A stretch of DNA of 64,000 bases, taken from BRH-c25 sp012519325 (lineage in GTDB: Bacteria > Bacillota > Clostridia > Lutisporales > Lutisporaceae). The stretch is from positions 124,001 through 188,000 of the forward strand of contig JBMNHZ010000018.1 in the NCBI GenBank assembly GCA_050950645.1, written 5' to 3'. The notes below the pieces were generated by a model. It worked only from the letters and a program-made list of their open reading frames with translations. It was not told the origin of the DNA and did not search any database. This document shows, in pieces, positions 1-9,159 of the stretch. Each line of letters begins with the position of its first letter. Positions within the stretch are counted from its first letter, which is position 1. Both the position numbers and the translations under genes were made by a program.

Positions 1-2
1 AA

Positions 3-1124
3 AATCCTTTTCTGGGACTGTTTATCGGTATGATAGCAACTATGCTTATACACAGCAGTGCTGCCACTGTTGCTTTAACCATATCACTGTTCAGTGCCGA
101 CCTGATAAGCTTTCCTGCTGCTATAGGATTAACTCTTGGAGATAATATAGGCACATGTATTACGGCGCAGATGGCAAGCCTTAAGGCAAATACAGCTGCC
201 AGAAGGACTGCATGGGCACATACTTTATATAATGTTATAGGTGTCTTATTGGCAGTTATTGTTCTCAAACCCTTCTCGGGCATGATAGAATGGATTACTT
301 TTCGTATACTCCATGAGCCCAGGGCATTTCTTGTAGCAAATACACATACTTTTTTTAATATAATCAGTGCATTTGTATTTCTTCCAATTACAAAATATTA
401 TGTCTTATTTCTTGAAAGGATTATACCCGATAGAAAGGGTAAGAAATATGAAGATGAGCACCTGGATCGTCTTTTGATCGAAACTCCGGTGGCTGCTTTG
501 AAGGCTGCAACTCAGGAAGTAATTTATGCAGCGGATGTAGCCAGAAATATGCTGAATGATTCGATGATCAGCATGATAGAGGGTGACGAGAGCAAGATTG
601 ATTTAGTGTTGGAGAACGAAGAGAAGATTAACAGCATGCAGACAGAAATCACTCAGTATCTGGTGGAAATTTCCCGTAAGAATCTTGACAGTGACCAGTC
701 TGCCAAAATACCTGCACTAATAAACACTATCAATAATTTTGAGAGAATAGGGGATCATTGTGAAGATATCATAGAATTATCACAAAGCAAAATAAATCGC
801 AAGATTAGTTTCAGCGAAAAAGGATTAAATGAGCTGAAAGAATTATATCAAGAGGTCCTTGAGATGATGGATGAATGCTATCAATCTTACTCAAAGGATG
901 ATGTTGAATTAGCACTCAAAGCGGCAGCCAGGGAAGATGTTGTTGATGAGCTTACCTTGAAGTTCAAAGGAAGGCACATTATTAGGCTGGAGGAAGGTAT
1001 TTGCAGTGTTCAGGCAGGGGTTATATTCCTGGATGCCATAACTCATCTGGAAAGAATTGCAGATCATCTTCACAATGTGTGCCTTATTATATCCGAAAAC
1101 AGACAAAATGAATATAAGGATTAA
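3..1124 (+). CDS. Na/Pi cotransporter family protein, C-terminal part (5' end outside window)
   Basis: The reading frame is open to the left edge (from position 3 it reads NPFLGLFIGM), so the true start lies outside the window. Hydrophobic segments with the HSSAATVALT and GDNIGTCITAQ repeats in the first ~130 residues match the second half of the NptA/PNaS-type Na+/phosphate symporter core. Residues ~150-370 are a soluble helical PhoU-like domain, recognisable by the repeated NNFERIGDHCEDI and THLERIADHLHNV helices. The architecture (transporter core plus PhoU tail) is the common bacterial one and suggests inorganic phosphate import or export at the membrane. It appears monocistronic and is followed by a strong intrinsic terminator. 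Family assignment is secure; substrate is inferred from the family. Confidence 0.9.
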   Translation, partial: NPFLGLFIGMIATMLIHSSAATVALTISLFSADLISFPAAIGLTLGDNIGTCITAQMASLKANTAARRTAWAHTLYNVIGVLLAVIVLKPFSGMIEWITFRILHEPRAFLVANTHTFFNIISAFVFLPITKYYVLFLERIIPDRKGKKYEDEHLDRLLIETPVAALKAATQEVIYAADVARNMLNDSMISMIEGDESKIDLVLENEEKINSMQTEITQYLVEISRKNLDSDQSAKIPALINTINNFERIGDHCEDIIELSQSKINRKISFSEKGLNELKELYQEVLEMMDECYQSYSKDDVELALKAAAREDVVDELTLKFKGRHIIRLEEGICSVQAGVIFLDAITHLERIADHLHNVCLIISENRQNEYKD

Positions 1125-1137
1125 ACTGCAGATGGTT

Positions 1138-1164
1138 CCGATGCATAGCATCGGGATTTTTTTT
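1138..1164 (+). terminator. Intrinsic terminator after the Na/Pi cotransporter
   Basis: Stem CCGATGC / GCATCGG with the three-base loop ATA, followed after GA by eight T residues. It lies 14 bases after the stop codon. Confidence 0.85.
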
Positions 1165-1248
1165 ACCGGAATTCTAATATTGTAACAAAATGTTAACATA
1201 AAAACTCAGATTTTTATGGTATTATTGTTAAGGAAAGGGGGTGAGAGA

Positions 1249-2100
1249 ATGAATTATTTAGTGGATTACCATATCCATTCCATCTATTCAACCGATGGGC
1301 ACAATACAATAATGGAAATATGTGAGAGTGCAGTAAACAATGGAATAGGCGAAATTGCAATAACAGATCACTTTGAACCAAACATTGCGGATGAATTTGG
1401 CTCTTCATATAACCAGATAGGGTACTGGGCTCATATCAATAAAGCCAGACAGGCATTCAGGGGAAGGCTTAACATAAAGCTTGGCGTTGAGCTTGGACAG
1501 CCTCATTTGTTTCCGGAAGTGTCAAGTGCAGTGATTAAAGATTTTCCCTATGATTATATCTTAGCTTCTGCACACAAGCTTCCTGCGGGAATGGACATTA
1601 AAGAGCTTGACTACAGCAAAGTAGGAGAAGAGGAATTATGTGAGATGTATCTCAGACAGCTTAAGCAGCTTGTTTACTGGAACAACTTCGATTGTATCGG
1701 ACATCTGGACCTGATTAAAAGGTATAGCGCTCCAGTATACAAAAAAAATATCTCATTGACGTGCCGGCATGAGCTTTTGAAGGAAGTATTGCAGCTGGTT
1801 GTTCAAAGCGGCAAGGGAATTGAGATTAATACTTCCGGATTGAGGCAGAGCCCAAAAGAAGCATTCCCAAGCTTGGATGTGGTTAAGCTTTACCGGGATA
1901 CAGGCGGAGAGATATTAACTATCGGCTCCGATGCACACATGGCGGAGGATGTAGGCAGAGGCTTGAATGAAGCATTAGCCATGGCAAGGGAAGCAGGCTT
2001 CAGGTACATTACGGTATACAACCTGAGGAAGCCTGAATGGGTTAGCATAACAGAAGAGAAAAACACCTTCGGTATAGCAAAGCGGATTATCAACAGATAA
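1249..2100 (+). CDS. PHP-domain histidinol-phosphatase (HisJ-like)
   Basis: The protein of 283 residues opens with DYHIHSIYSTDG, the first metal-binding HxH motif of PHP phosphoesterases, followed by AITDHFE, the GVELGQ glutamate motif, ASAHK, GHLDLIKR and the C-terminal TIGSDAHMAEDVG motif. Together these give the trinuclear metal site of HisK/HisJ-type histidinol-phosphate phosphatases. ATG 1249 is chosen because an AGGAAAGGGGGTG ribosome binding site ends just before it; a longer frame from 1216 has no site. Histidine biosynthesis is the usual role, but no other his genes are nearby, so a different phosphoester substrate is possible. Confidence 0.82.
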   Translation: MNYLVDYHIHSIYSTDGHNTIMEICESAVNNGIGEIAITDHFEPNIADEFGSSYNQIGYWAHINKARQAFRGRLNIKLGVELGQPHLFPEVSSAVIKDFPYDYILASAHKLPAGMDIKELDYSKVGEEELCEMYLRQLKQLVYWNNFDCIGHLDLIKRYSAPVYKKNISLTCRHELLKEVLQLVVQSGKGIEINTSGLRQSPKEAFPSLDVVKLYRDTGGEILTIGSDAHMAEDVGRGLNEALAMAREAGFRYITVYNLRKPEWVSITEEKNTFGIAKRIINR

Positions 2101-2124
2101 GCAATGCTGCCGAAAGGTGTTTTT
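2059..2124 (+). terminator. Long-loop hairpin at the end of the PHP phosphatase gene
   Basis: AAAAACACCTTCGG inside the 3' end of the gene can pair with CCGAAAGGTGTTTTT after the stop (one bulged A). The distal arm ends in a T run. It sits between two convergent genes and may stop transcription in either direction. Confidence 0.4.
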
Positions 2125-2128
2125 AGTT

Positions 2129-3622
2129 TTATGCACACTCAGAGCTGTTTGCTTTTCTTAATACAATTCTCAATTCTTCTCCCGATATTGTCTCCTTATC
2201 CAGAAGCAACTCTGCTATCTGATTAAGATCTCTGATATACTTTAAAAGCATTTCGCGAGTATCGATTTCGATTTCCCTTAATATTGATACAATGGCTGAA
2301 TGCAGCTGGTCTTTTGGTATATCGTCAGCAGAGATTATTCCAAGCCCGGACATCCCGCTATAAACAATCTGCTTTGCAATATCGGAAGCATACTTGAAAT
2401 CACCTGATCCGCCGGTACTTTTATTGCCTAATACCAGTTCCTCGGCGAGAACACCTGCCAGTGCCACTGAAATTCTTGATTTCAGGTAATCATAGGTATA
2501 AAGGTACATGTCATTTTCTTGAGTCTGGCGAACATAACCCAAAGCGCTGCTCCTGGATGCAACATTTACGCTGGCGACAGAACCGGGAAGCTTTAGTTCA
2601 CTTATCAGGGCATGGCCTGATTCATGTATTGCTATCCTACGCTTTTCTTCCTTGCTGGGAAGCCTGTCAAGCTTTTCACCCATCATGACCTTTTCGATTG
2701 CACCTCTGAAGTGATTAGAGCAGATCTTATCGGAGCCTTCTCTCATTGCAATTATGGCAGCCTCATTTGTGACACTTTCCAGCTGTGCCCCGGAGAATCC
2801 GAAGGTATCCTTGGATAAGGTATCAATGCTGACATCCGATGCAAGGGGTTTGTTACGCGTATGCAGTTTCAGTATGTGCATGCGGCCTTTTTTATCAGGA
2901 AGGTCAACCTTCACGAGGCGATCAAACCTGCCGGGGCGAAGTAATGCCGAATCAAGCATATCAATACGGTTTGTTGCTCCAATTACCAGAACCTTTATTT
3001 CCTCAGCAGAGGATATGCCATCCATTTGCACCAGCAGCTCATTCAGGGTCTGGTCGTGCTCCTGATGCCCGTTGTTCTGGCCTCTTGCCCCTCCAAGAAC
3101 TTCAATTTCATCAATGAAAATGACAGCGCTGGATTTGTTTAAGTGTTTTGCTGCTTTTCTTGCTTGTTCGAAAAGCTTACGCACTCTTTGAGCTCCCACA
3201 CCGACATACATTTCTACGAACTCAGAACCGCTGGCTGATAAGAATACCGAATCCGTATACTGAGCAGCTGCTTTTGCCAAAAGTGTTTTTCCGGTGCCCG
3301 GAGGCCCGCTGAGTAAAATACCCTTTAATGGGCGAATTCCCAAAAGCTTCATATGCTCACTGTTTTTTATGAATTCCAGAGCCTCGCGGAGCTCATTCTT
3401 GGCAACCTCCTGGCCGCCGATATCATCAAAGGAGATTGTACAAATACTTCTTTCCGCTGAAGCAAAGCTGACACTATTGATTGGCTGCCTGCCGAAATTC
3501 ACATAGTATACTATACCAATGAGTCCAAGTAAGAACACTATAGGCAGTATATTCACTCCTTGAAGCATTAAGAAAAGAAGCACTCCTGCCGCAACTCCTG
3601 CAATGATCTCCTTATTGCTCAT
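2129..3622 (-). CDS. FtsH-like membrane AAA+ zinc metalloprotease, short form
   Basis: The protein has 497 residues. Two closely spaced hydrophobic helices (about residues 5-20 and 25-42) are followed directly by an AAA+ module: Walker A GPPGTGKT at 106-113, Walker B VIFIDE at 167-172 and the second region of homology ATNRIDMLDSALLRPGRFD near 216-234. The peptidase part carries the zinc motif HESGH at 333-337. The order and motifs are those of FtsH, but classical FtsH has ~600-650 residues with a ~70-residue extracytoplasmic domain between its two helices; that domain is absent here. The role would be membrane-anchored ATP-dependent proteolysis. It is the second gene of a two-gene unit, 13 bases after the 175-residue protein. 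Likely a paralog of the essential ftsH rather than ftsH itself. Confidence 0.85.
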   Translation of the reverse strand: MSNKEIIAGVAAGVLLFLMLQGVNILPIVFLLGLIGIVYYVNFGRQPINSVSFASAERSICTISFDDIGGQEVAKNELREALEFIKNSEHMKLLGIRPLKGILLSGPPGTGKTLLAKAAAQYTDSVFLSASGSEFVEMYVGVGAQRVRKLFEQARKAAKHLNKSSAVIFIDEIEVLGGARGQNNGHQEHDQTLNELLVQMDGISSAEEIKVLVIGATNRIDMLDSALLRPGRFDRLVKVDLPDKKGRMHILKLHTRNKPLASDVSIDTLSKDTFGFSGAQLESVTNEAAIIAMREGSDKICSNHFRGAIEKVMMGEKLDRLPSKEEKRRIAIHESGHALISELKLPGSVASVNVASRSSALGYVRQTQENDMYLYTYDYLKSRISVALAGVLAEELVLGNKSTGGSGDFKYASDIAKQIVYSGMSGLGIISADDIPKDQLHSAIVSILREIEIDTREMLLKYIRDLNQIAELLLDKETISGEELRIVLRKANSSECA

Positions 3623-3635
3623 TAAATGTTTCCCC

Positions 3636-4163
3636 CTATCCTGCTTTTTGCCGTTTAGTCACAGCAAATAAAGAGCTGTCCTTCTTGTCAATTTGAATAT
3701 AAATATTTTGTTCATCCACATAAACCTTAGCTTTTGCCTCAATAGTACCGGCTTTTTCTCTTACCTTGACTTCAAGGGTTGGGAAATCCCCGTCTACTAT
3801 GGATTTTTGTACAAAATGATGAATATCATAATATGCCTGTTCCAGTTCCGGAGAGCGGTCATCAGTTATTTCAAGCGAATATTCTCTTCCTTTTAATGTT
3901 TGTTCAATTATTTTGTTGATTTCTTCGTATGTTTTTTGAAGATTGGAAATACTGCCCAGTTTGACATATATGCTCATGGAGCCGTTAATACTGTTGCCGG
4001 AATCCCAGGCAACTTCCTCCACCCCTTCGATTTTATTCAATGCTTTGTCCAAAGGCAAATCAATGGCATAATTACGCCATACTGCTTGTCCTGCGTACAA
4101 GACGGCCACTGTAATTATCAACGAGATGCAGCCTTTCAATATTTGAATGTATTTTCCAGTCAC
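3636..4163 (-). CDS. Unknown membrane-anchored protein, partner of the FtsH-like protease
   Basis: The protein has 175 residues, starting at GTG 4163 behind an AAGGAGG site. One transmembrane segment (residues ~8-26, ISLIITVAVLYAGQAVW) is followed by a soluble alpha/beta region rich in beta-strand patterns and charged residues. I do not recognise a named family. Because it lies directly upstream of, and probably co-transcribed with, the short FtsH-like protease, an adaptor or regulatory role for that protease is a reasonable guess but is not shown by the sequence. Confidence 0.6.
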   Translation of the reverse strand: MTGKYIQILKGCISLIITVAVLYAGQAVWRNYAIDLPLDKALNKIEGVEEVAWDSGNSINGSMSIYVKLGSISNLQKTYEEINKIIEQTLKGREYSLEITDDRSPELEQAYYDIHHFVQKSIVDGDFPTLEVKVREKAGTIEAKAKVYVDEQNIYIQIDKKDSSLFAVTKRQKAG

Positions 4164-4350
4164 AGTAAACCTCCTTGTTCCAAATTAGTTTACATAATAT
4201 TATAACATATGAAATGAAACAGGCCAAAGTAATATTTTTACATAGGTGCAAAGTATAGTATCTGAATAGTAATTGCAAATATGCGTATAATATATTTGTT
4301 CATAAATATTTCCATATTATTAATTACTTATAGAAAGGAGAATTGTTTGT

Positions 4351-4569
4351 ATGGATAGGGTAGCACTTATTCTAGTAATTGTGGGCGCACTGAACTGGCT
4401 ATTGGTCGGCCTTTTTCAGTATGACCTGGTGGCAGCCATATTCGGTGGGCAGGATGAACTGCTTAGCAGACTAATTTATACCTTGGTCGGTGTTGCCGGG
4501 ATATGGTCAATCAGCCTGCTTTTCAGAGACCGTGAAAGAGCGGCAGTCAATGATAAGAACAGAACATAA
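4351..4569 (+). CDS. DUF378 family small membrane protein
   Basis: This 72-residue protein has two hydrophobic helices and the pattern LILVIVGALNWLLVGLFQYD...LIYTLVGVAGIWSI typical of DUF378 (YuzA-like) proteins. A GAAAGGAG site precedes ATG 4351. Function of the family is unknown. It is a single-gene unit with its own terminator. Confidence 0.85.
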   Translation: MDRVALILVIVGALNWLLVGLFQYDLVAAIFGGQDELLSRLIYTLVGVAGIWSISLLFRDRERAAVNDKNRT

Positions 4570-4587
4570 TTAGCTATGAGACTTATA

Positions 4588-4617
4588 GAATCTCGGACTC
4601 CGAGGTTCTTTTCTTTT
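4588..4617 (+). terminator. Intrinsic terminator after the DUF378 gene
   Basis: Stem GAATCTCGG / CCGAGGTTC (one G-T pair) with loop ACT, followed by TTTTCTTTT. Confidence 0.85.
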
Positions 4618-4641
4618 CAACAATTTTCTTAAAGAATCTGG

Positions 4642-4670
4642 AAGACATTGGAACTGTGATATGGTATAAT
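4642..4670 (+). promoter_or_regulatory. Candidate extended -10 promoter for the EamA transporter
   Basis: TATAAT at 4665-4670 is preceded by TGG (extended -10), with a weak -35 AAGACA 17 bases upstream. It lies ~115 bases before the transporter start. Confidence 0.4.
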
Positions 4671-4787
4671 CGTGTATAATATATAAGATGTATTTTTGGC
4701 AATATGTTTTCGGCAGTGTATAATTATTATAGATTATATTTAAAATGTTGGTTGTGGTGTTCCGGATTTTTGTAAAGGATGGTCATC

Positions 4788-5705
4788 ATGAATAATAAGA
4801 CGCTGGGTATTATTTATGCCGTTTCTTCGGCTATATCCTTTGGATTTGTGCCTGTATTTGCGGTAATCGCCTATAATGCGGGAACTAATGCCGTTACTGT
4901 CTTATTTTTCAGGTTTCTTATTGCATCCTTAGTGTTGGCAGGAGTCCTGCGCTGGAGGAAAGTGGAGCTTAAGGTAAGCAGAAAGCTTTTCTGCAGGCTT
5001 GCATATTTAGGTATAGCTGGTTATGCGGTTACATGCATAACGCTATTTGTATCTTATAGCTATATTTCAACCGGGTTGGCTATGACTTTGCATTTTATAT
5101 ATCCGGCGGTTGTTGCGGTTCTGTCGTTTTTCATTTTTAAAGAAAAAATGTCCGTTTCAAAAATTTTTGCATTGGCGGTTTCTATTATCGGAGTGTATAT
5201 GCTGGCTGGCGGCATGGGATCTTCGGTTAACTTGAAGGGAGTCGCTTTAGCACTGGCATCCGGAATTCTTTATTCCTTATATACCATAGAAATAGGAAAA
5301 GAGGAATTAATGGCAATGGATGGTCTTCTGCTTACATTTTATGTATCATTTTTCTCTGCGGTATCAATTCTAATATTTGGAGCTTTAACCCGCAATCTTA
5401 TATTCGTACCAAAGTTGCATGCAGTGCTTGGTATCCTGAGCCTTGCATTGGTTTGTACGGTTCTTGGGATTCTTGCTTATAACAAATCCATACAAATGAT
5501 TGGCCCCACATATGCCGCAGTCTTCAGTACCGTCGCACCGATTACCAGTGTGATTATGGGAATTATTGTATTTAATGAAAGTCTTAGTTTGCGGTCGGCA
5601 ATAGGCAGCATCATGGTGATTTCATCAGTATTGATTTTTTCATATAATAAGAATGATAATACACAAGAAAACAAGGCTTCGGATATATCACAAAATCTTG
5701 AGTAA
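4788..5705 (+). CDS. EamA/DMT-superfamily transporter
   Basis: The 305-residue protein has ten hydrophobic segments arranged as two five-helix EamA repeats; the second repeat carries TYAAVFSTVAPITSVIMGIIVFNE, typical of drug/metabolite transporters. ATG 4788 is preferred over ATG 4779 because the AAAGGA site lies at the proper distance only from the former. It probably exports or imports a small metabolite across the cytoplasmic membrane; the substrate cannot be read from the sequence. The end of the gene runs almost into the convergent sensor kinase gene. Confidence 0.82.
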   Translation: MNNKTLGIIYAVSSAISFGFVPVFAVIAYNAGTNAVTVLFFRFLIASLVLAGVLRWRKVELKVSRKLFCRLAYLGIAGYAVTCITLFVSYSYISTGLAMTLHFIYPAVVAVLSFFIFKEKMSVSKIFALAVSIIGVYMLAGGMGSSVNLKGVALALASGILYSLYTIEIGKEELMAMDGLLLTFYVSFFSAVSILIFGALTRNLIFVPKLHAVLGILSLALVCTVLGILAYNKSIQMIGPTYAAVFSTVAPITSVIMGIIVFNESLSLRSAIGSIMVISSVLIFSYNKNDNTQENKASDISQNLE

Positions 5706-5711
5706 CATACT

Positions 5712-6803
5712 CTACATTTTAAAATCAAACATGATTTTTGTGCCTGAAGAGTCGGAGCTGAAACGAAGGTCTCCGTTTAATTTGTCTTTAACGGTTAAGT
5801 TTGCAAGACTGAGCCCAAGGCTTTCCCTGTTCCAATCATAGAAATTGAAACCTTTTCCGTTATCTTCAACGCTTATTGTGGAATACAGATTGCCGCTTTT
5901 AACAGTAATGTCAATACGTCCGGAATCTATATCGGTAAAGGCGTACTTGAGGGAATTGGTAACAAGTTCATTAGCTACCAGAGCAATAGATGTAGCTTTT
6001 GCTGCTTCAACACGAAGATCATCACCGTATACCGAAATAGTGATATCCTTATCACTGCCGACAAGAGACAATGCATTCAGGCGTATTTTGTCAAGCAGCA
6101 GCTTAAGAGAAACATACTTTCCATCTACAGTATTCAGCAGCATCTCATGAACCGATGCAATACTCAGCACACGACTGATTGTTTCCTGCAAGGCTTTTTT
6201 CACTTCAGCGTTTGAAGATTTTCTTGACTGGAGGCTCAGAAGGCTTGCTACCATCTGTATATTATTCTTGACCATATGGTGAATTTCCCGTGTTGTCTGG
6301 TTTGCTCCCTCATGAGGACCATAGCTGTTTAACAAGCCTGACATATTATCCTGTTCATGCATTAGCTCATCGAATTTTTTTTCTTGCCTTAAGCTTTTGC
6401 TTATGTCAAGCTCACAGATTACAACTGCGATAGTTTTTCCATCCTTATTCCGTATAGGTATTACATTTTGCCTCACCGCTTTGTTTTCCGGGGTGATAGC
6501 TTTGAGATCCCTTACCGGCACTCCGGACTCAAATGCATGATAAACCGCAGGCTCATTTTTCCTTTGAACATTCATGCCGACAGTATTTGTACCATAAGAT
6601 GAAAGCCCCCATTGAGGACTTTTCTGTGCCAGAACCAACATTGTTTTATTGTCAGCTTCCATGCAATCTATGAATACATCTCCCATTGTCAGATCAGCCA
6701 TTATCTGGAGCTGCTGGCTGATTTGCTCAAGAAGGGAGATATCGTCGGAGGTAAGTGTTGTCTTTTGAACGCAAAGCTGACGCAAAGTCATTTCCTTATC
6801 CAT
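5712..6803 (-). CDS. EutW-like sensor histidine kinase (HisKA_2 type)
   Basis: The 363-residue protein has no membrane segments and is thus cytosolic. Residues ~1-150 form the N-terminal sensory domain seen in EutW-type kinases (it ends with a PAS-like VICELDIS stretch). The dimerisation and phosphoacceptor motif EIHHMVKNN lies at ~173-181 with the conserved histidine near 176, followed by the N-box ALVANELVTNSLKYAF and the G-box EDNGKGF. ATG 6803 is used because the GAGG site fits it; an upstream in-frame TTG at 6812 is too close to that site. It is translated just after the ANTAR response regulator, with which it must form a two-component system. In known relatives the pair controls transcription antitermination, for example of ethanolamine genes, but no eut genes are present here. 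Confidence 0.83.
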   Translation of the reverse strand: MDKEMTLRQLCVQKTTLTSDDISLLEQISQQLQIMADLTMGDVFIDCMEADNKTMLVLAQKSPQWGLSSYGTNTVGMNVQRKNEPAVYHAFESGVPVRDLKAITPENKAVRQNVIPIRNKDGKTIAVVICELDISKSLRQEKKFDELMHEQDNMSGLLNSYGPHEGANQTTREIHHMVKNNIQMVASLLSLQSRKSSNAEVKKALQETISRVLSIASVHEMLLNTVDGKYVSLKLLLDKIRLNALSLVGSDKDITISVYGDDLRVEAAKATSIALVANELVTNSLKYAFTDIDSGRIDITVKSGNLYSTISVEDNGKGFNFYDWNRESLGLSLANLTVKDKLNGDLRFSSDSSGTKIMFDFKM

Positions 6804-6817
6804 AAATATCAAGCCTC

Positions 6818-7549
6818 TTAATCATTTGTCTTTTCTAATTCAGCAATTATTATGCCTGCAATCTGCTGCACCGTTTGTTTTTTTTCTTTAGACCTTGCAA
6901 CAATGCGACGATATGCAGCAGCTTCCGAAATATTATAACGTTTCATGAGCAGCAGTTTTGCACGATTAACCAAAGACTGCTGTGATCTGCTCTCTACAAT
7001 TTTCTCTGCAAGGGATGCCATTGCACAATTTTTTGACATTGACATACTTTGCAATTCCCGATATGCCTCAGCTTCAGTGATTCCCATTTCGGAAGCTATG
7101 ATAGCCTTGGCACGATCGATTATTCGTCTGTCGTTAAGCCGTTTTTTCGCAGTTTCAGCTTCAATTCTGGCCTTCCTGATTCTTTTTCCCTGGGCAATTG
7201 CAATTTCGATAGTTGGCATCAGGATTTTCTGATTAATAGGTTTAACAAGATATCCTGTTACACCGGCTTGCCCCGCACGTTCAATAAGCTCCTGGTCAGA
7301 ATATGCAGTAAGCATTACTACACATTCCGCAAGGTCATTGTCAAGAATGTTTTTTGCTGCTTCCAGGCCATCGAATATAGGCATTTTTATATCCATCAGC
7401 ACAATATCAGGTTTATGCTGACGGCATAGTTCTATGGCATCAAATCCGTCGGATGCTTCACCTACTACGGAAAACTTATTTTCCTCCAGCATTTGTCTTA
7501 TATCCATCCTGGTAATTGGTTCATCATCAGCAATAACAGCTGTTCTCAT
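6818..7549 (-). CDS. EutV-like response regulator with two tandem ANTAR RNA-binding domains
   Basis: The 243-residue protein begins with a receiver domain (DDEPITRMD, phosphoacceptor DIVLMDIKMP, VMLTAYS, LVKPI). After residue ~125 come two ANTAR-like three-helix units: one with RAKAIIASEMGITEAEAYRE and SLAEKIVES, another with RAKLLLMKRYNISEAAAYRR and QIAGIIIAELE. EutV and AmiR carry only one such unit and are ~190-200 residues long. ANTAR proteins bind paired RNA hairpins and prevent termination. ATG 7549 follows a perfect GGAGG site at 7556-7560. A candidate RNA target lies 3 kb away at 10669-10800. The receiver and ANTAR calls are firm; the target is inference. Confidence 0.87.
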   Translation of the reverse strand: MRTAVIADDEPITRMDIRQMLEENKFSVVGEASDGFDAIELCRQHKPDIVLMDIKMPIFDGLEAAKNILDNDLAECVVMLTAYSDQELIERAGQAGVTGYLVKPINQKILMPTIEIAIAQGKRIRKARIEAETAKKRLNDRRIIDRAKAIIASEMGITEAEAYRELQSMSMSKNCAMASLAEKIVESRSQQSLVNRAKLLLMKRYNISEAAAYRRIVARSKEKKQTVQQIAGIIIAELEKTND

Positions 7550-7570
7550 GATATGCCTCCTGACTATCAT

Positions 7571-7922
7571 AAATGCTATTGGGAATATATTGCGATTTTT
7601 ATATTATAGCAGCATTTGTAATATTAATATAAGTATTATGTATACGAGGATTATATCATAATTATAGAATTTGGAAAAACTGATGTCAAGCACAAGGAAG
7701 AAAGCAGCTATAAGTGTTAGGCCCAACAGCCCCCCGCCTTAGTACCGAATGACGGTATGATCAATAATGATATTGCTTCCCGCACGGTTAACAAATAAAA
7801 AGCTTCCTTAGAGTATAATTTTCATTGACAAAAATAAAGGAAGAGGCAAAATACCCCTTCCCGTCATACAAATCAAACTGTAAAATGTAATTATCGAGAA
7901 AACATGAACAGGAGTGATTTGT
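7571..7922. other. Non-coding stretch upstream of the two-component pair
   Basis: This AT-rich region separates the ANTAR regulator from the first transposase remnant. It contains one imperfect hairpin (GGAAG-A-GG / CC-C-CTTCC near 7841-7865). I see no gene and no clear promoter. Confidence 0.4.
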
Positions 7923-9116
7923 ATGATAGATATAATTTTAGACGAAGTAGAGTTATCATTCAATAGGTTAGAGAAGGAAATTTATTCTTTCGGTTGTCAG
8001 ATAGCTCGTGAAATGCTAAAAAATGTTTTAGAATCAATGGATAAAAAGCTTGCAGAAGAAAGGGATAAATCAAAGTATAGGCATAAAGGAACCAGGAAAA
8101 CAACAGTGAAGACGCCGATGGGGGAAGTGGCATTTTCCCGTGTAGTTTATGAGAGTATTGATGATGAAGGAAATAAGGCGTATATATATTTACTGGACCA
8201 ATTGTTGGGATTCGACACAATAGGACTGATATCAACAAACCTGGCAAAGAGAATAGTTGAGAATGCAAGCATAGCATCCTACCGTGATGCTGCCGATAAC
8301 GTAACAGAGTTAAGCGGACAAAGTATTAGCATGGCGGTGTATGGAATGTAGTTCAGGCTTTGGGGCAAAAGGTAAAGAAAGAAGAAACAGAACAGGCTAA
8401 ATTAGCAGAGAAGAATCAGCTGCGAGGGGAAAGAGAAGTACCTGTTCTTTTTGAGGAAGCTGACGGGGTGTATATAAACATTCAAGGTAAGGACCGTCCG
8501 AAGTCAGGTAAGAAGCTTGAGATGAAAGTGGCTGTGGCATACGAAGGGTGGAAAAGGACCGGCAAGGATAGATATGAACTGGTAAACAAGTTGGCCTGTG
8601 CAGGGTTTGAAGATATATCTGAATTCTATAAAATAAAAGAAGCAATGATAGCAAGAGAATACAATGTAGATGAGATACAAATGAGGATACTTAATGGTGA
8701 CGGAGCTCCCTGGATAAAGCATAGAATGGATGATACCACACAATATCAGCTTGATCCCTTTCATAAACATAAGGCAATATTAAAAAGAGTAAGAGATGCA
8801 GACCAGAGAAATATCATATACAAGCTATTGGATGATAGGAAAATCGATGAGGTGCTAGTACATATTGCAAGATTAGCAAATGATACGGAAGATGAGAAAG
8901 AGCAAATGAAGCTCAAAGTTTTATACAAATATTTCAAAGAAAACCGGGAAGGATTAATACCTTATCAAGAAAGAGGATTGGACATACCAAAGCCTCCTGC
9001 TGGGATAGAGTATCGTAGCTTAGGAACAATGGAACATCATATATGTGACATAATAGCCAATTACAAATTATCCGGTTACCGATGGGAGGAAAGCAATACG
9101 CAGCATGTTTGACATG
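7923..9116 (+). pseudogene. ISLre2-family transposase, frameshifted and truncated
   Basis: Two frames together encode a ~400-residue protein resembling ISLre2/UPF0236 transposases. The N-terminal half (7923-8329) has TVKTPMGEVAFSRVVYES and SYRDAADNVTELSGQSIS. The second half (8330-9112) continues as HGGVWNVVQALGQKV and carries VLFEEADGVYINIQG, LNGDGAPWIK, the DPFHKHKAI motif and EHHICDIIANY. Loss of a single base before 8330 breaks the frame, and the region after ~9070 no longer matches the expected serine-rich ending, so the 3' end has decayed too. ATG 7923 follows an AGGAG site. It cannot make an intact transposase. Confidence 0.82.
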
Positions 9117-9159
9117 AGAAATTTCAGCGATTTAGTTTACAGGTAATATATCTAAACAA

